Assembly: GCA_027943335.1 (NCBI GenBank)
Contig: BSBK01000869.1
Coordinates: 2,266,001-2,330,000 of the forward strand
Origin: Chamaecyparis obtusa
Lineage: Eukaryota; Streptophyta; Pinopsida; Cupressales; Cupressaceae
Direction: 5' to 3'
DNA: 64,000 nt
Under the pieces are notes generated by a model that saw nothing but the letters and a program-made list of their open reading frames with translations, did no database searches and was not told the DNA's origin. Position 1 is the stretch's first letter, and every line of letters begins with the position of its first letter. This document shows, one piece after another, positions 10,170 through 21,330 of the stretch. The position numbers and the translations under genes are program-made.

Positions 10170-12022
10170 ATTATGGAGCCTGAGACCTACAAAGGTCTCA
10201 AAGCTCTCTGATCACCTCATTTTTTGCAAAGCAGCATGTTGTTTCCCGATGTGGCCTCTGGTATATGATTGATTTACCCAATATTCGGGTGAATCAAAGC
10301 TTTTTGACTATGGTTGTCGAGAGATGGTATTCAGGTACAACACCTTTAATTTTCCCACTAGAGAGATGACCTTTACTCTTGAGGATATCTAGCGCATCCT
10401 TCAAGTTCCAGTGATGGGGGCTCGCATCGAGTATGAGGCCGAACTGATTGTAGCAATGGCGGATGCTTGATGGTTGTTTTAGGATGCTGGCATTGCACGA
10501 CGGAACCTTTTGTGGGACCATATGGTGGCGCACTATGAGTAGCTACCTATCTATCTTGCAGGTTTGATTAGTGGCCTCCTGATGTCAAATCAAGGACAAC
10601 ACGGTTTCATGTGTGGCTAGTCCAGAGTAATAGAGGATATGATATGTTTACCTCATCATTTTGCCTAAGAGAGCTATATTATAGCTCATATGTACTATAA
10701 GATGCACAAGATTGTCTACCAACATTCTCACATGATGACTGTTGGTATCCTCATACTGCAAATATGGGTGTGGGAGCATATCCTAGTGACATGTTCTATT
10801 GTTGAGCGGTAGAGGGACCCAAAGCTTCCTTATATATTTATGTATTCTAGCATGATTCAGTAGCCCCACTTGGGAAAGATGGAGTAATGGAGATGGGTTC
10901 TGGATGACGTCACTAATGTTGTATGGAGGCCTTATCTGGATTGTGAGGAGTGGCATACCGACGCCCAGCAAATTTCATTCTTTTTTCAGAGTAGGTATCT
11001 CATTGGATAGGTGTGCTATATTGTAGAGTAGTTTATTGTTACTCGTGTTATGAGATAGTACGAGTGGGTACAGGGTATGCCTTAGGACCTAGCAATGTAT
11101 GCCTGAGTTAGAGATGAGAGGGCTCTGGGGATCTCATTTGATTTATGAGACAACATTACATGAGATCTCCCAGATGGTTCCTATTGCCTAGGACTACCTT
11201 CGAGAGGTTTCCGAGGGTGGTATCACAGAGGGTTTCCATGCCCATTATACATAACATCATTTTTCTCGCTTCTTCTCCTAATGATATTTCTCCTCGTATC
11301 AAGGATGTGTTAGATTATGACTCTGCAAAGGATGGTCCAAGCTAAGGTCATTCTAGTAGAGGGAGAGACAGGGATAGGGGTAGGGGCAGAGGTAGAGATA
11401 GAGATGAAGATGGGTGAGGTGACGAGGGTGGTGGTGGTGGAGGAGGAGGTGGTGGGGGTGTTGATGGAGGAGGTAGATGATGGGTGCCTGGAGGGGAAAG
11501 AGATCAGTAGGGTCGGTAGAGGAGATTCCATGTAATACCTCCATGTAGGGATGTCGGTCCACTTCTATCATGATTACAAAAGAAGAAACAACAAAGGGCT
11601 CCTGGTGAGATCAGTGGTAGAGGAGGGAAGCCACCTTGAGATCCTCCTGTAGGTGGAGACAAAGATCCTTTATCTTAGTGTGAGCAGGATAGGGAAGCTT
11701 TGAGGATAGAGGTTGCCACATTATGGGCTTGGCTTGTAGAGAAAGACAAACAGTTGGCAAATGTGAGAGCTGATAGGGATCACTAGCTGTCTATTTTGAG
11801 ATCAAAGAAAGATAGGTATACGCAAACTGCCACTCACTAGGGACAAAGGGATACCTACTATTTCACTTTATATTGTTCAAATGTTCTAGTGGCACAAAGA
11901 GCCCCTTTATATTATACTATAGCACAGCAGTCTGAGGGTGCGATGCCACCTCTCGTACCTAGCAGAGCTAATGTTCCCCCTCTCGACCCTCCTCGAGAGG
12001 ATGAGGGCGGGATCCAAACATG
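10170..12022 (+). pseudogene. Plant mobile domain (PMD, aminotransferase-like) protein, decayed
   Basis: A conceptual translation, with frame changes near 10340 and near 11000-11140, gives recognisable PMD features: GLWYMIDLPNI, then VERWYSGTT, then NFPTREMTFTLED, followed by an IL.VPVMG block, LLWDHMVAHYE, and VWRPYL with CEEWHTDA. Downstream an Arg/Gly-rich (RGRDRDRGRGRGRD) and poly-Gly stretch leads to a short helical segment (about 11690-11810) and a Pro-rich end at TGA 12020-12022. PMD proteins occur both as host genes and as passengers of retroelements and MULEs. This copy has about twenty in-frame stops, most where TGG (Trp) or CAG (Gln) is expected. The ORFs at 11145-11345 and 11317-11535 are fragments of it. 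Not functional. Confidence 0.65.
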
Positions 12023-14345
12023 ATTTACTCATTGTACTCTTTATTGTATCATTTTGACATATGTACCTCCATGATATACACTCTGATGTACTCGGTACCA
12101 TTTTTTATGGATGTGTACTCTAATATATTTATTGATGTCTTGATTCCTTGATACCATGTTGATATTGAAGTTATTTGCTTTATGCACATGTATCACAATC
12201 TTTGATATGCTTAGATGCTTTGGATATTGATCTCATCTTTGTTTTTCACTTGGTCATGTAGTTAGATAGATGTGATTTATTGACCTTATTGTATCATCTC
12301 ACTGATATATGCAAATATTTTTTCACCTTTATGCTTAATGGATGTATGGATGCAGATGCATGTCATTCCTTATGATGATGTTGTACTTTCATATTATGCA
12401 TGCATGTATATGAGATGTAATGTGATGTGATGCATGGACATATCTTTTTTATTTATGTATGGATGATTATGGATGCATTAATGCTGGCGTATTTGTGATA
12501 CTGACATGATTATGCAAGTGTGTGGATATCAGTGATAAATACTCAATTAATTTGATTTGATCATGATGATTATATGATGTACTTAGTCAAACTTGCAAAT
12601 GCTTATGTGTTTATAATTTTTACTCATATTGATGTTAGTTAATCACATTCATACTATCATATTGATGCAAACTAAAATGAATGCAACTATATTAAAATGA
12701 ATGTAGTTTAAAATGAATTAAATGCAACTAAAACATGAAATGCATCTAAAAATGAACCTAATGTACTTTAATATCAAATGAAACTAAAATGAACCTTAAT
12801 GCAATTAATATGAAATGCACTTAGATTAAGACCCCTAGGACAGTCACCATTTATTCAAGATGAGTCTTTTATCATCATAGAGCTTTGTAGTCAGGACCTC
12901 ATAGGTTAGTACAATTTTCACTGATAGATTAGCAATCATGAAAATATGAATACTTCCCTTTTTATACGTCATGTCGAAAGTGAACCTAAACATAAAATCA
13001 TGTAGGCTAGCATGTTTTGTCAGTTACTTCTTGTTAATATAAACTTTTTATGTTCTTGTGCAATATTTATGTAAATATACCCACAATGACCTTTTATTTA
13101 TTCATATCTTTGGGTATAGTCTCATTTTTATGCACATTACTAGGAATTTTTTTCCTTTCATTTTCATATTAAAATAGACAAGGAAATAAATCCAACCTCA
13201 CTAAATATTTCATAGGAAACATGTCGAGGTATATGTGGTGTTCCAATCGTGATGGAGGCACTTATCATAGACACCCATTCCATATAATTACCTTAGATCA
13301 TAGGATTTCTTACCACAAGCTGAAGACAAAGAAAATGGTATGCCCCCAATCCTTGTTTCTTTGGTCATTTTTAGACATCATTGAGTCACTCAAGGAACAT
13401 AACAATCACAAATTGATAATAAGTCAGCAAACTAAGAAAAATTCATGATTATTTCATTTAAGTTTCTTTAGTCCATGGACATCATCGAGATAGATCTAGG
13501 AATACATGATCCATCATTCATTTCAAACAATATTCAATTGTTATCGTGTACTATTTTAAGAAAAGCATTTGTTTAGTTTGCAAACACTTGAAGAAAATAT
13601 TATCAATCATAGATATTTCTTTTTATTATCGTTTGTGTTTAAATGTCTCACTTGTTTAGTGTTAGTTTTTATAAACACTCTTATCTCCATTACTTAGTGT
13701 TTAGAAACACTTTTTAGGTCCAAGTATTAAGAAATACTATTATTGTTTTAGGTTGGTGATATTAAGAAATACCTTTGATTGTGTAGTTTATCATTGTAGA
13801 CTAGGGATAACTGAAACCCTAGCAAAGAGTCCTAATAGCGACTAGGTGACTTTACGACATATACAACCATGGTCATTTCCCCCTAGGGAAGATGAATTTC
13901 CTAGGACTTTGATATAGACATATTCCAATCTTAGGAGTATAGGATTTTTCTTGATAAAAAAGGCTCAGGATTTTATTGTCACAAAGCAATTGGAAGATAT
14001 ATACAAACTGAACTTTAGATTGGCCAAGCGTTCAAGTGTCGTATTGATAGATAGTGTTAGGACTGCAAATATTTTCCTAGTTTTTCCTACTAAAATTTGT
14101 GTCCAAATTCTTTCTCATGAAGCCCTAGGTTTATTTGGTCCAAACCCTAAGTGTTTTCCTCATTTTAAAACCTAAGTATCCATTGGTTGTTATATTTCTT
14201 TGTTACTTTTTGGAATCACTTAAGTCATTTTAAGCAATGTGTTTTAAGTCATCATGAAGGGGCTAATATCCTTTAGTTATGTTTCCTAGCGAGACCCTTA
14301 TTTTAATTTTTCCTAAGTGTAAATTTTCCCGTGTTTTAAAGGCAA
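12023..14345. other. Intergenic, AT-rich, no gene
   Basis: Contains TGCATG/ATGATG-rich low complexity (12330-12480), a degenerate AAAATGAA(T/C) repeat (12660-12820), and short self-similar stretches around 13660-13790 (TAGTGTTTAGAAACAC, TATTAAGAAATAC). The open frames at 13221-13448 and 13951-14175 lack recognisable motifs. I see no supported RNA gene. Confidence 0.5.
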
Positions 14346-15400
14346 GTCAGATCTGTTCTAATCCAATAGTTGGTACGATCCCATAAAAAAATACGTGAAG
14401 AGTTTACCCTTCGTCGGATAAGGCTTGAGTGACACGTAGCAAATGGTGGGACCTGGTTGGTGCTAAAGAAAAAGATAGATGCCAAGCAGATTAGATTTGA
14501 TCCAATGGTGGGCATGATGCCTTGAACTGAAGATGCATACCTTTTCAACCATTGTGAGATCACACCTTGTTGACATGTGTCCATCCTGAGATCATCGAAC
14601 TAATTTTAAAGAAGACAAAGGTATGTCAGATCAGATTTGATCCAATGGTAGGTGCAATCCTACAATGAAGAGTTTCTCATTGAATAATGATCGAGGTATT
14701 GCACCTTGACGATGCATGTCCATGATGACATCACATATTTCTAGTTTGAAAGGCGATAAAGAATGGAGAGCTTGGTTTTGATTAGATAGTAGGTGTATTC
14801 CTGCGATCAAAACCTGCAAGAGAGATAGTATTCACGGTATCACACCTTGCCAACATGTGTTCAGTTTGATGAAGAAATGAAAGGTGGGGTATGGGCGCCA
14901 TGTGGAGTTAAATGGTATTTTTTGATTGGTCAGCTTCGTTGCTATGTGGAATGACATGGAGGTCATATGGTAATCGAGCATAGACTTAACCGAGCATCAA
15001 CACCGAGCATAGACTTAACTAAGGAAACTAGATATAGTAATAATTGAGTCCAGATTGATAAAAAGAAACAAGTGCCACGTGGAAAATAAGGGTAATGTGG
15101 AGGTCGTCGATTTGATTGAATTTTTGCGAACTACATGATGTGCCAAGAAGGGTTTTGATCGATGACCCTATTTTAAATATGGTTTTTACCCGTTAAGGTT
15201 GCAACTTTTAATTTTTGATAAAGTGTTTTAAATAGGAAATGGAGTCAACAAGCCAGGCAGATTAGATTTTTTACCTAATCTGACCCGATTTTGCAGATAT
15301 GAAAAGGACAAGAATTATAGGTGAAAATTGATGAAGAGTGTTTATGTCGGTCAGTCAATCAGATTTGATTTTGTTTTCTTTTAATCATTGCTTAAAAGAG
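14346..15400 (+). repeat. Degenerate ~140-bp tandem array
   Basis: A block resembling AGATTTGATCCAATGGTAGG recurs at about 14356, 14495, 14635 and 14776 (spacing 139-141), with a weaker fifth copy near 14920. A second block (CACCTTGNNGACATGTGTCC) lies mid-unit near 14425, 14561, 14701, 14845 and 14930. Decayed echoes continue to about 15400. No coding potential. Tandem arrays of this size are known in the 3' untranslated part of Tat/Ogre-type Gypsy elements, a possible source. Confidence 0.6.
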
Positions 15401-15652
15401 ATATCAGGGGATAGTCTTCTAGGAGTTATGGTATGGGAAACTATCAGAGAAATTTAAGCCCCAACCATACAAAGGTAGGTGAGATGGTCCTGCCATTAAT
15501 TGTGAAGCTTCTTGCAAGAGGCCATTCAATGAATCAAACCCTATTCTTGTGGTTCACCTTCTAGGGTTTCAACTACAATGTCAATCAGATTGGATTTTGA
15601 TATTTTCAAGCTTCTGGCTATCACTTCTGTAATAACTCCAAATTGATGAAAG

Positions 15653-15665
15653 GGTAACTTGGTTG
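15653..15665. repeat. Left target-site duplication of the hammerhead-bearing element
   Basis: The 13-mer GGTAACTTGGTTG, repeated exactly at 15871-15883. Confidence 0.75.
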
Positions 15666-15870
15666 ATATATTAGTTTATGGACTCGATTGTGTAGAGTTT
15701 TTTCCATCATCGTCATCATGATTTCTTGTCCTCTTTCTCTTGCTCTTTGACATCTTGATGATGGATCATGTAGTATGATCCGAAACGTTGATGGAAAAAA
15801 CTCTACACAATCGAATCCAAAAACTAATATATCATACGTATGGATTGTGGAAACTTAATAGATTTGATTA
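15666..15870 (+). mobile_element. Foldback element B with a hammerhead-like core
   Basis: A 205-bp insertion between perfect 13-bp duplications. Inverted arms 15664-15712 and 15786-15834 match at 46 of 49 positions; the first two arm bases fall in the duplication. The arm contains GGA(C/T)TCGATTGTGTAG, nearly the arm motif of element A (GGATTCAATTGTGTAG). After the right arm comes a tail with TTGTGGAAAC, resembling the TGTGGAAAA tail of element A. The cargo between the arms resembles a hammerhead ribozyme core. I read it as a short member of the same family as 3397-3827 and 48667-48831, probably Penelope-like or SINE-like. Confidence 0.6.
15685..15813 (+). ncRNA. Hammerhead ribozyme-like motif (probably degenerate)
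   Basis: In type III order: stem III 5' strand (15685-15712), cleavage triplet GTC (15712-15714), a pyrimidine-rich stretch, TTGATGA (15755-15761, against the conserved CUGAUGA), stem II GGATCAT/ATGATCC (15763-15769 with 15775-15781, 7 bp), GAAAC (15782-15786), and stem III 3' strand (15786-15813). The G of GTC faces the C of GAAAC and stem III pairs along 28 bp with one mismatch. Against activity: C3 is T, one extra base sits between TGATGA and stem II, and stem I does not pair well. Likely a decayed hammerhead descended from an active one. Confidence 0.45.
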
Positions 15871-15883
15871 GGTAACTTGGTTG
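15871..15883. repeat. Right target-site duplication of the hammerhead-bearing element
   Basis: GGTAACTTGGTTG, identical to 15653-15665. Confidence 0.75.
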
Positions 15884-16499
15884 TTGATAATTTACCATAA
15901 ATGATACGAAGCTTGTTGCAATCCTTTTTCTATAAAAAGGATTCCCAAGATCATTTAGAAATGTTTTTTCTTTGTTGAAAAAAAGGCTGGAAAACTGAGA
16001 TAGAAAAATATATAGCTTTTCAGTCAAGAAATTTGTAGAAAGTCTGTAATGTTTTTCTTGCAAGGATCTTAATGAAGCATATAGTGCTATGATTCATTTG
16101 TGGGATGTTTTATGTCTAGTCCAATACTACATGTATCAGTTTCAAGGAAATTAATACAAAGATTTAGCAAAAAATTGCTTTAAATCTTGTCTCCTTCTAT
16201 GGTGATTTATAACTTCTTATGTCTTTTGAACAAAGATCTCAAGATCATAGATACAATTTGTTTTAAATTGTATGTCCTGATACACTTTTCTTTTAATTCA
16301 AGGAGTTAAGTAAATGCTCAGTATAACCTAACAGAGTTATAGGGTACTACAAAGGATTGTGATAAGTATGAGGTTTTAAGTATAAATTGATTTTCATTTG
16401 CAAGGTAAATGATTGGATCACCAACCATAGTGTGGACTTATTCTGAATATACCCAATGAATAAGGCACTAATCACAGAAAATAAGTCAAGCAGATATTC

Positions 16500-16990
16500 T
16501 TTCTTTTCTCTTAGTTCAGTTTAAAAATCAAAACATTTAAATTCAAGTTGCAGTACTAAAATGCAAAAGCCCCTGCTTAGCTTGTGCATTTCTTTATTTC
16601 CAAGGTAGTTAAAATTATGCTAAACCATGAACCAACAGATAGAGCATTGATTACAAGTAGCATCTGTTTGCCAATTTTTCACCACTTGGACAAACTTTTC
16701 TATTTTTTCCATCATGGCACCTGTTTACCAGGTTTTCACCAAGATACTTTTTCTATTTTTCATTTTTTTGTACTTTTTTCTTTTTCTTTGACTCGCCAAG
16801 GTGCCTGTTTGCCAGGTTTTCACCAAGATAGTCATTTTTTTAGGACTTTTTCTATTGTTTTTTATTTTTTTCAAGATCAATATTTGTTGTTTTTTACTTT
16901 CTTTAGGAAATCTTTTCACTTTTTTTTTGTTTCTTCAGGAACTCTTTTTGTTGTACAGATGTTGCCTCAAGAATTTCAGGCATAAAACTA
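16500..16990 (-). mobile_element. 3' untranslated region of a Ty3/Gypsy element with short repeats
   Basis: Lies just 3' of the integrase end on the minus strand. A block containing TTTGCCAGGTTTTCACCAAGA (plus strand) recurs near 16664 (degenerate), 16727 and 16810, separated by T-rich spacers; GGTGAAAACCTGG repeats are common in the 3' regions of Tat-type Gypsy elements. The open frame at 16584-16985 is T-rich translation, not a gene. Confidence 0.45.
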
Positions 16991-17652
16991 TTTCAGGTGG
17001 AGAGTGTTGATTGGATCTAGTAGGAAATCTCCCTCAAGTGTAGCCAATTGATAGGCTCCTGATCCAAATGAATTTGTGATGACAAAGGGACCCAACCAGT
17101 TGGGTTCAAACTTTCCATTTTTCTCTCAGTGTTGATTCTTTAGATTTTCTCTTAAGACTAGGTCTTCTACCTAAAATGTTCTTGGCTTTACCTTCTTTTT
17201 GTAACCTCTTGACATCCTCTTTTGGTAGACTTTAAGGTGATCAAACACCCATTGTCTCTCATCTAACAATTCTAGCTCTTGTAATCGAGAGATTTTGTAG
17301 TCCTCATTTGTGACTTGAGTTTTTAATGATATCCTCGGTGATGGAATCTCTACTTCAATTGCCAATACCACTTCAGACCCATATACCAGTGTAAAAGGAG
17401 TTGCTCTAGTTGATGTTCTAATGCTGGTGTGATATGCCCACAATGCTGGATTTATTTGCAAATGCGAGTCTCTTCCTAATTTTCTCATTATTCTATGCAA
17501 GATCTTCAAGATTTTTTGTTTGATGCTTCAGCATGTTCATTACCTTGAGGGTAATAGATCGAGAATAGTGTTGAGTGATTTTGAATTTTAGAAACATGTC
17601 ATCCATGTATTTATTTTTGAATTGACCTCCTTTTTCAGTCACAATTGATGAG
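16990..17652 (-). pseudogene. Ty3/Gypsy (Tat-like) integrase, core end and C-terminal domain
   Basis: Reading leftward on the minus strand: SSIVTEKGGQF (core; the catalytic Asp of VTDNGGQF is Glu here), YMDDMFLKFKITQHYS, a frameshift, then YYPQGNEHAEASN with the catalytic Glu kept. The clean frame 17509-17171 gives ALWAYHTSIRTSTRATPF, LVYGSEVVLAIEVEIPS and VYQKRMSRGYKKKVKPRTF. Past a stop it continues with GKFEPNWLGPFVV and GAYQLATLEGD.LLDPINTLHL, the integrase C-terminal fold next to the 3' end of pol. The upstream half is at 18595-19000, separated by the TIR element. Non-functional. Confidence 0.85.
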
Positions 17653-18594
17653 GGGTGACCCCACAATAGTGGGTTACACTTTTTTAGACATGTTGATTTT
17701 TGATAGGTTTCATTTAAAGGAATTAATTACAAATGGTTAGCTCAAAGCCTCTTAGATAAAAAATACATTGATAGAACATCTATACCCCTCATTCATACCT
17801 ACAATGGAGTTTCCTTCACACCTATTAAAATGCTGAAAAAAAATCACTTCGACTTTATCTTTTGGTAGATCAAATGAATCCATTTGAAAAACCTATCTGT
17901 GTAGTAAGGTACTACTGAGAAAAATCTTTCCAATGATTATAATGTTAATATATATTAAGTTTATTGTGACTTTGTATTTTTAGTCTTACTAAACATAGAT
18001 ATTTCATCGTATGTCTACCTCTGTGTTTGACGCTTATGGAAAAATAGTAAATTAGAGAAAAAAAATATTTCTATGCCCTAGGTATTGAAGTTTTCTTTCT
18101 ATCAAAAAAAATAAAAAAAAATTGGACAAATACATGATAAGTTATAAGCTATGTAGTCAAGGTATGTCAAAATTGTGGTTTAGTCAACTTCAAACATTAA
18201 TAAAATATGCAATAATCGTGATAATGTAATCAAACCAATTGCATGCCCTCCATATGGATGTTAAAAACTAAATTCAAAAAAATCACATTAATATATATTT
18301 TAGAAAAAAAAGTTATGCTCTATGAAAATAATATAACTCTTTGAAAATGACATTTTCAGTAACATACCAGTTTTCATGGGAGAAAGAAAAAACCATTCAA
18401 ATCAATTCAAAAATAAAAATAAAAAATATATTTAGAATCTAGATATAAAATCCTAAAAGACTCTAATTTACTTCATCTTCCTATTTCAAATGGTTTAATG
18501 ACAATATGCATCTGAATCTGATTTTTTTTTTCAAAATGTAAAGTTCAATGTCTGTTCATGCAAAAAAGTGTAACCCACTATTGTGGGTTCACCC
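17653..18594. mobile_element. 942-bp non-autonomous TIR DNA transposon inside the Gypsy integrase
   Basis: Terminal inverted repeats of 33 bp match at 32 positions; the left end reads GGGTGACCCCACAATAGTGG and the right end is its complement with A for C. Flanking TGAG (17649-17652 and 18595-18598) is a 4-bp target duplication: removing the element plus one copy rejoins the integrase codons for YGIPSSIV exactly. The TIR contains a 7-bp stem with a TATT loop (AACCCAC / GTGGGTT). The interior is AT-rich with no coding potential. A 4-bp duplication is unusual; the Sola superfamily makes 4-bp TSDs, but I cannot assign a superfamily. Confidence 0.8.
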
Positions 18595-19000
18595 TGAGGG
18601 TATCCCATACCTACAAATGATGTAGTTTAGGATAAACATTGAGATTTTCTTTCCTGTAGCATTGGCTAGTGGTACAACTTCTACCTATTTTATAAAGTAT
18701 TTAGTTGTCGTAATGATATACTTATTTCCATTGGATGAGTTTGGGTAAATTTTTCCTGGTAAATAAAAAACCCATTGTTGAAATGGCCAATGTGTAATAA
18801 GTGGGTTTAATTCCCTAGCTAGAGCATGTATCAGGTTTTCATGGACTTGGCATTTCTCACAAGTTTTGGTATATTGAATTGCATCTTTCCATTGTAGGCT
18901 AGGAGTATCCCACTCTTAAGAGTTTCTTAGCTAATGAAATACCACTCAAGTGACACCCACACACACCTTCATGTACTTCCTTTAATGCATGAATTGACTC
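18595..19000 (-). pseudogene. Ty3/Gypsy integrase, zinc finger and first half of the core
   Basis: On the minus strand from about 19000: HEGVCGCHLSG..LAKKLLR.GYS, a frameshift, LQWKDAIQYTKTCEKCQVH (together the HHCC finger), WPFQQWVFYLPGKI (the first catalytic Asp of WG.D is Tyr), NGNKYIITTTKYFIK, a stop for the expected Trp, VEVVPLANAT, and FILNYIICRYGIP. It continues across the TIR transposon at 17652. RT and RNase H are not found to the right; Copia DNA begins near 19040. Confidence 0.8.
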
Positions 19001-19039
19001 TTCATTTTATAAACATCTAAGTGTTGGTCTATGGTGACT

Positions 19040-19629
19040 GATTAGGGAAGTATTGTACACTCTCTTGGTCTCTTCTCATATGATCTTCATTATTTTTCAC
19101 ATCTACTTCTCTCCCCCTTTGAAATTAATGATAGAAGTACCATCTACTCTTACACAACTTTCTTTGTCATATCAGTGTATGTTTCCTTTTCTATGCATAC
19201 TACTCCCCCTAAGAAGTAGCCTCCTTACATCAATCCATCTTGAATGATATCTCCATGAAATCTTCTGCATTGATGCATCCTTTTGCATCTTAGTTTTGTG
19301 TAGGAGGGGAGATAACCCCTAACTTGCATCTAAGATACTCAAATTTCTCCTTAGGTAAGGGTTTTGTAAAGATATCAGTAATATGTTCTTTGGTAGGTAT
19401 GAATTCCAACCTTACTTCTTTCTCATTTACCTTCTCCCTTAATAAATGGAACTTGATTGAGATATGATTTATTTTTTAGTCTTGCACTAGATTCTTTGAG
19501 ATGTTTATTAATACACTTGATTTGTCACAATAGATAGTGATAGGTTCATAAAAAATAATCCCAATATTAGAGAACATTGGTTTCATCCATACTACTTGAG
19601 TGAAATTTATTAAGGATTTGAATGCAATT
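19040..19629 (-). pseudogene. Copia RNase H end and 3' region, element 1
   Basis: Minus-strand Copia 3' end. The RNase H tail at about 19320-19620 is homologous to 20835-21110: both contain the minus-strand version of the stretch encoding FIPTKEHI.DIFTKPLPKEKFEYLR, with many substitutions. To its left lie AGGGGGAGTAG (complement near 19200) and AAAGGGGGAGAG (complement at 19110-19121), polypurine-tract-like sequences of a Copia 3' end. RNase H is truncated at 19629 by an LTR in the opposite orientation. Confidence 0.6.
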
Positions 19630-20834
19630 TGTTGGCATTATGATGGATTTTGGAGTTGAGATGTAGTATTTTATGCTTATGAGTTTATTATTCATGGAAA
19701 ATCTATCAGATTTGGTGAATAGATTATAGATACCGATCGATTGGATGGATAGGTAAAGAAAAATAAGCTAAGTGTTTCAATCGGTTAACAAGAAGATAGT
19801 AATAGAAAGTATTTTGAGTGACGATCAAGATAAATAACACATTGGGTGGTACGATTGTTACTAGAGCATTATTTTGGTTAGTCAGGTTTATCTTTTTGAC
19901 CTCAACTATTAACTCAATGTTTTGAGTGTGTTGGTATTTTGTTGATGTATTTAGTGTGAACTTGTTGAGTTACCAATTGATACTTCATGATCAGATGATC
20001 AAGGCGGTCGATTATTTAAATGATCGAGGAAGTTGATTATTTGTTAGTGCTTGGTAATAAAATTTTGTATTACATTTTGGGCTGACATGTTAGGTATGAT
20101 TGGTTCTGATTTTCATGTGTTTGGTAAACCTTTTGGGCCAACTTGTTGAATTCTTTTCAAGCCCTAGCTGACTTAAGAACATTAGTATAAAGGAAAGCTA
20201 AATCATGTGATTTAGGGAAGAAGATCATGTTATCAGTGGTTGCGATCAGAGATAGGGATAGAAATTTGTGCCAGGATTCACAGATTGTATTGGATTTGTC
20301 AAGAAAGTAGTGTCATTTCTAGATCAGTTATCTAAGTTCATTTCTCAAGGATAAATCTAATAGGTTAGCACTTTAAATCCCTTAATAGGGTGTAGTTTAA
20401 CATGTCTCATTGTATAAATCCTTTAACTAGGTGACTTCTAAAGAGTTCAAAATCCTCTAGCGAGGTAGATCCTAACAAATCTAATTGTACTTATAATAAG
20501 GTATTAGTCACTCTTAACTAAGTGAGCCCCTAATAGGGTATTGTAAGCTCCTAATAGGGAAAATCTTTTTACTCCAGTGAAGAGATTCATGGGTGTCATC
20601 CCCACCATGTTTTTCTCCCTCTTACAAAGGTTTCCATGAAAAGATAGTGGTGTTATGTTTTATGCTTTTGTGGATGCTTGAATTATTTTACTTTTATTGC
20701 ATAGTTACACTTGCATGTTTGGTTGTTTGTAAGTTATTTTTAAAAAAAAATCAGACTGTTTGTTGAATTGGTTCATTACCTTTTGGCACTGATTCACCCC
20801 CCGCCCCCCCTCTTAGTGCCTCTATATACTAACA
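19630..20834 (+). mobile_element. Solo LTR of a Copia (SIRE-like) element, plus orientation
   Basis: Starts TGTTGGCATTATGATGG and ends GCCTCTATATACTAACA after a CCCCCCGCCCCCCCT tract; length 1205 bp. Internal landmarks (repeated TAATAGGG / AACTAGGTG phrases, then GGGTGTCATCCCCACC) recur in the LTR fragment at 59500-60420 in reverse, and the end resembles the LTR at 5643-7038. Flanks differ (CAATT left, GGGAG right), so there is no target duplication; the RNase H pieces on either side come from different Copia copies. Confidence 0.65.
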
Positions 20835-21330
20835 GGGAGATAAATCCTAACTTGCCTCTAATATACTAATCAAATGTCTCCTTAGGCAAGCATTTTGTAA
20901 AGATATCAACAATATGTTCTTTGGTAGGTATGAATTCCAATCTTACTTTTTTCCCATTTACCTTCTCCATTAAGAAATGGAACTTGATTGAGATATGCTT
21001 TGTTTTTTAGTGTTGCACTTGAGTTGTCACAATAGATAGTGATAGGTTCATAAAAAAATAATCTAAATATCAAACAACATTTGTTTCATCCGTACTGCTT
21101 GAGTGAAATATATAGAAATGACAACATACTCTACCGTAGACACAGATTGTGAGGTACAATTTTCTTTTATACTCATCCATGAGACCAATCTACTACCTGA
21201 GAAGAATGCTCCACCACTTGTTCTATTTTTTTCATCAATGTCTCTGGCCCAATCTATATTTGTATATGCACAAAAAATAAAATATTCACCCTTAGGATAC
21301 CATATCCCATGGTCAACTGTCTCTTTCAAG
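20835..21330 (-). pseudogene. Copia RNase H, element 2
   Basis: Minus strand: KGEYFIFCAYTNIDWARDIDE, SGGAFFSGSRLVSWMS, NCTSQSVSTVEYVV and AVRMKQMLFDI are the RNase H blocks of Copia (D.DWA, SGG.F.LG...SW.SK.Q, STAE.EY). Best frame 21329-21063, with frame changes after it. It is the 3' end of the pol running leftward from 24960. Confidence 0.85.

Noticed and set aside
11310..11571. Three overlapping open frames rich in Ser/Thr/Pro, Glu/Val and His/Leu
   Set aside because: Alternate-frame readings of the Arg/Gly-rich tail of the PMD pseudogene.
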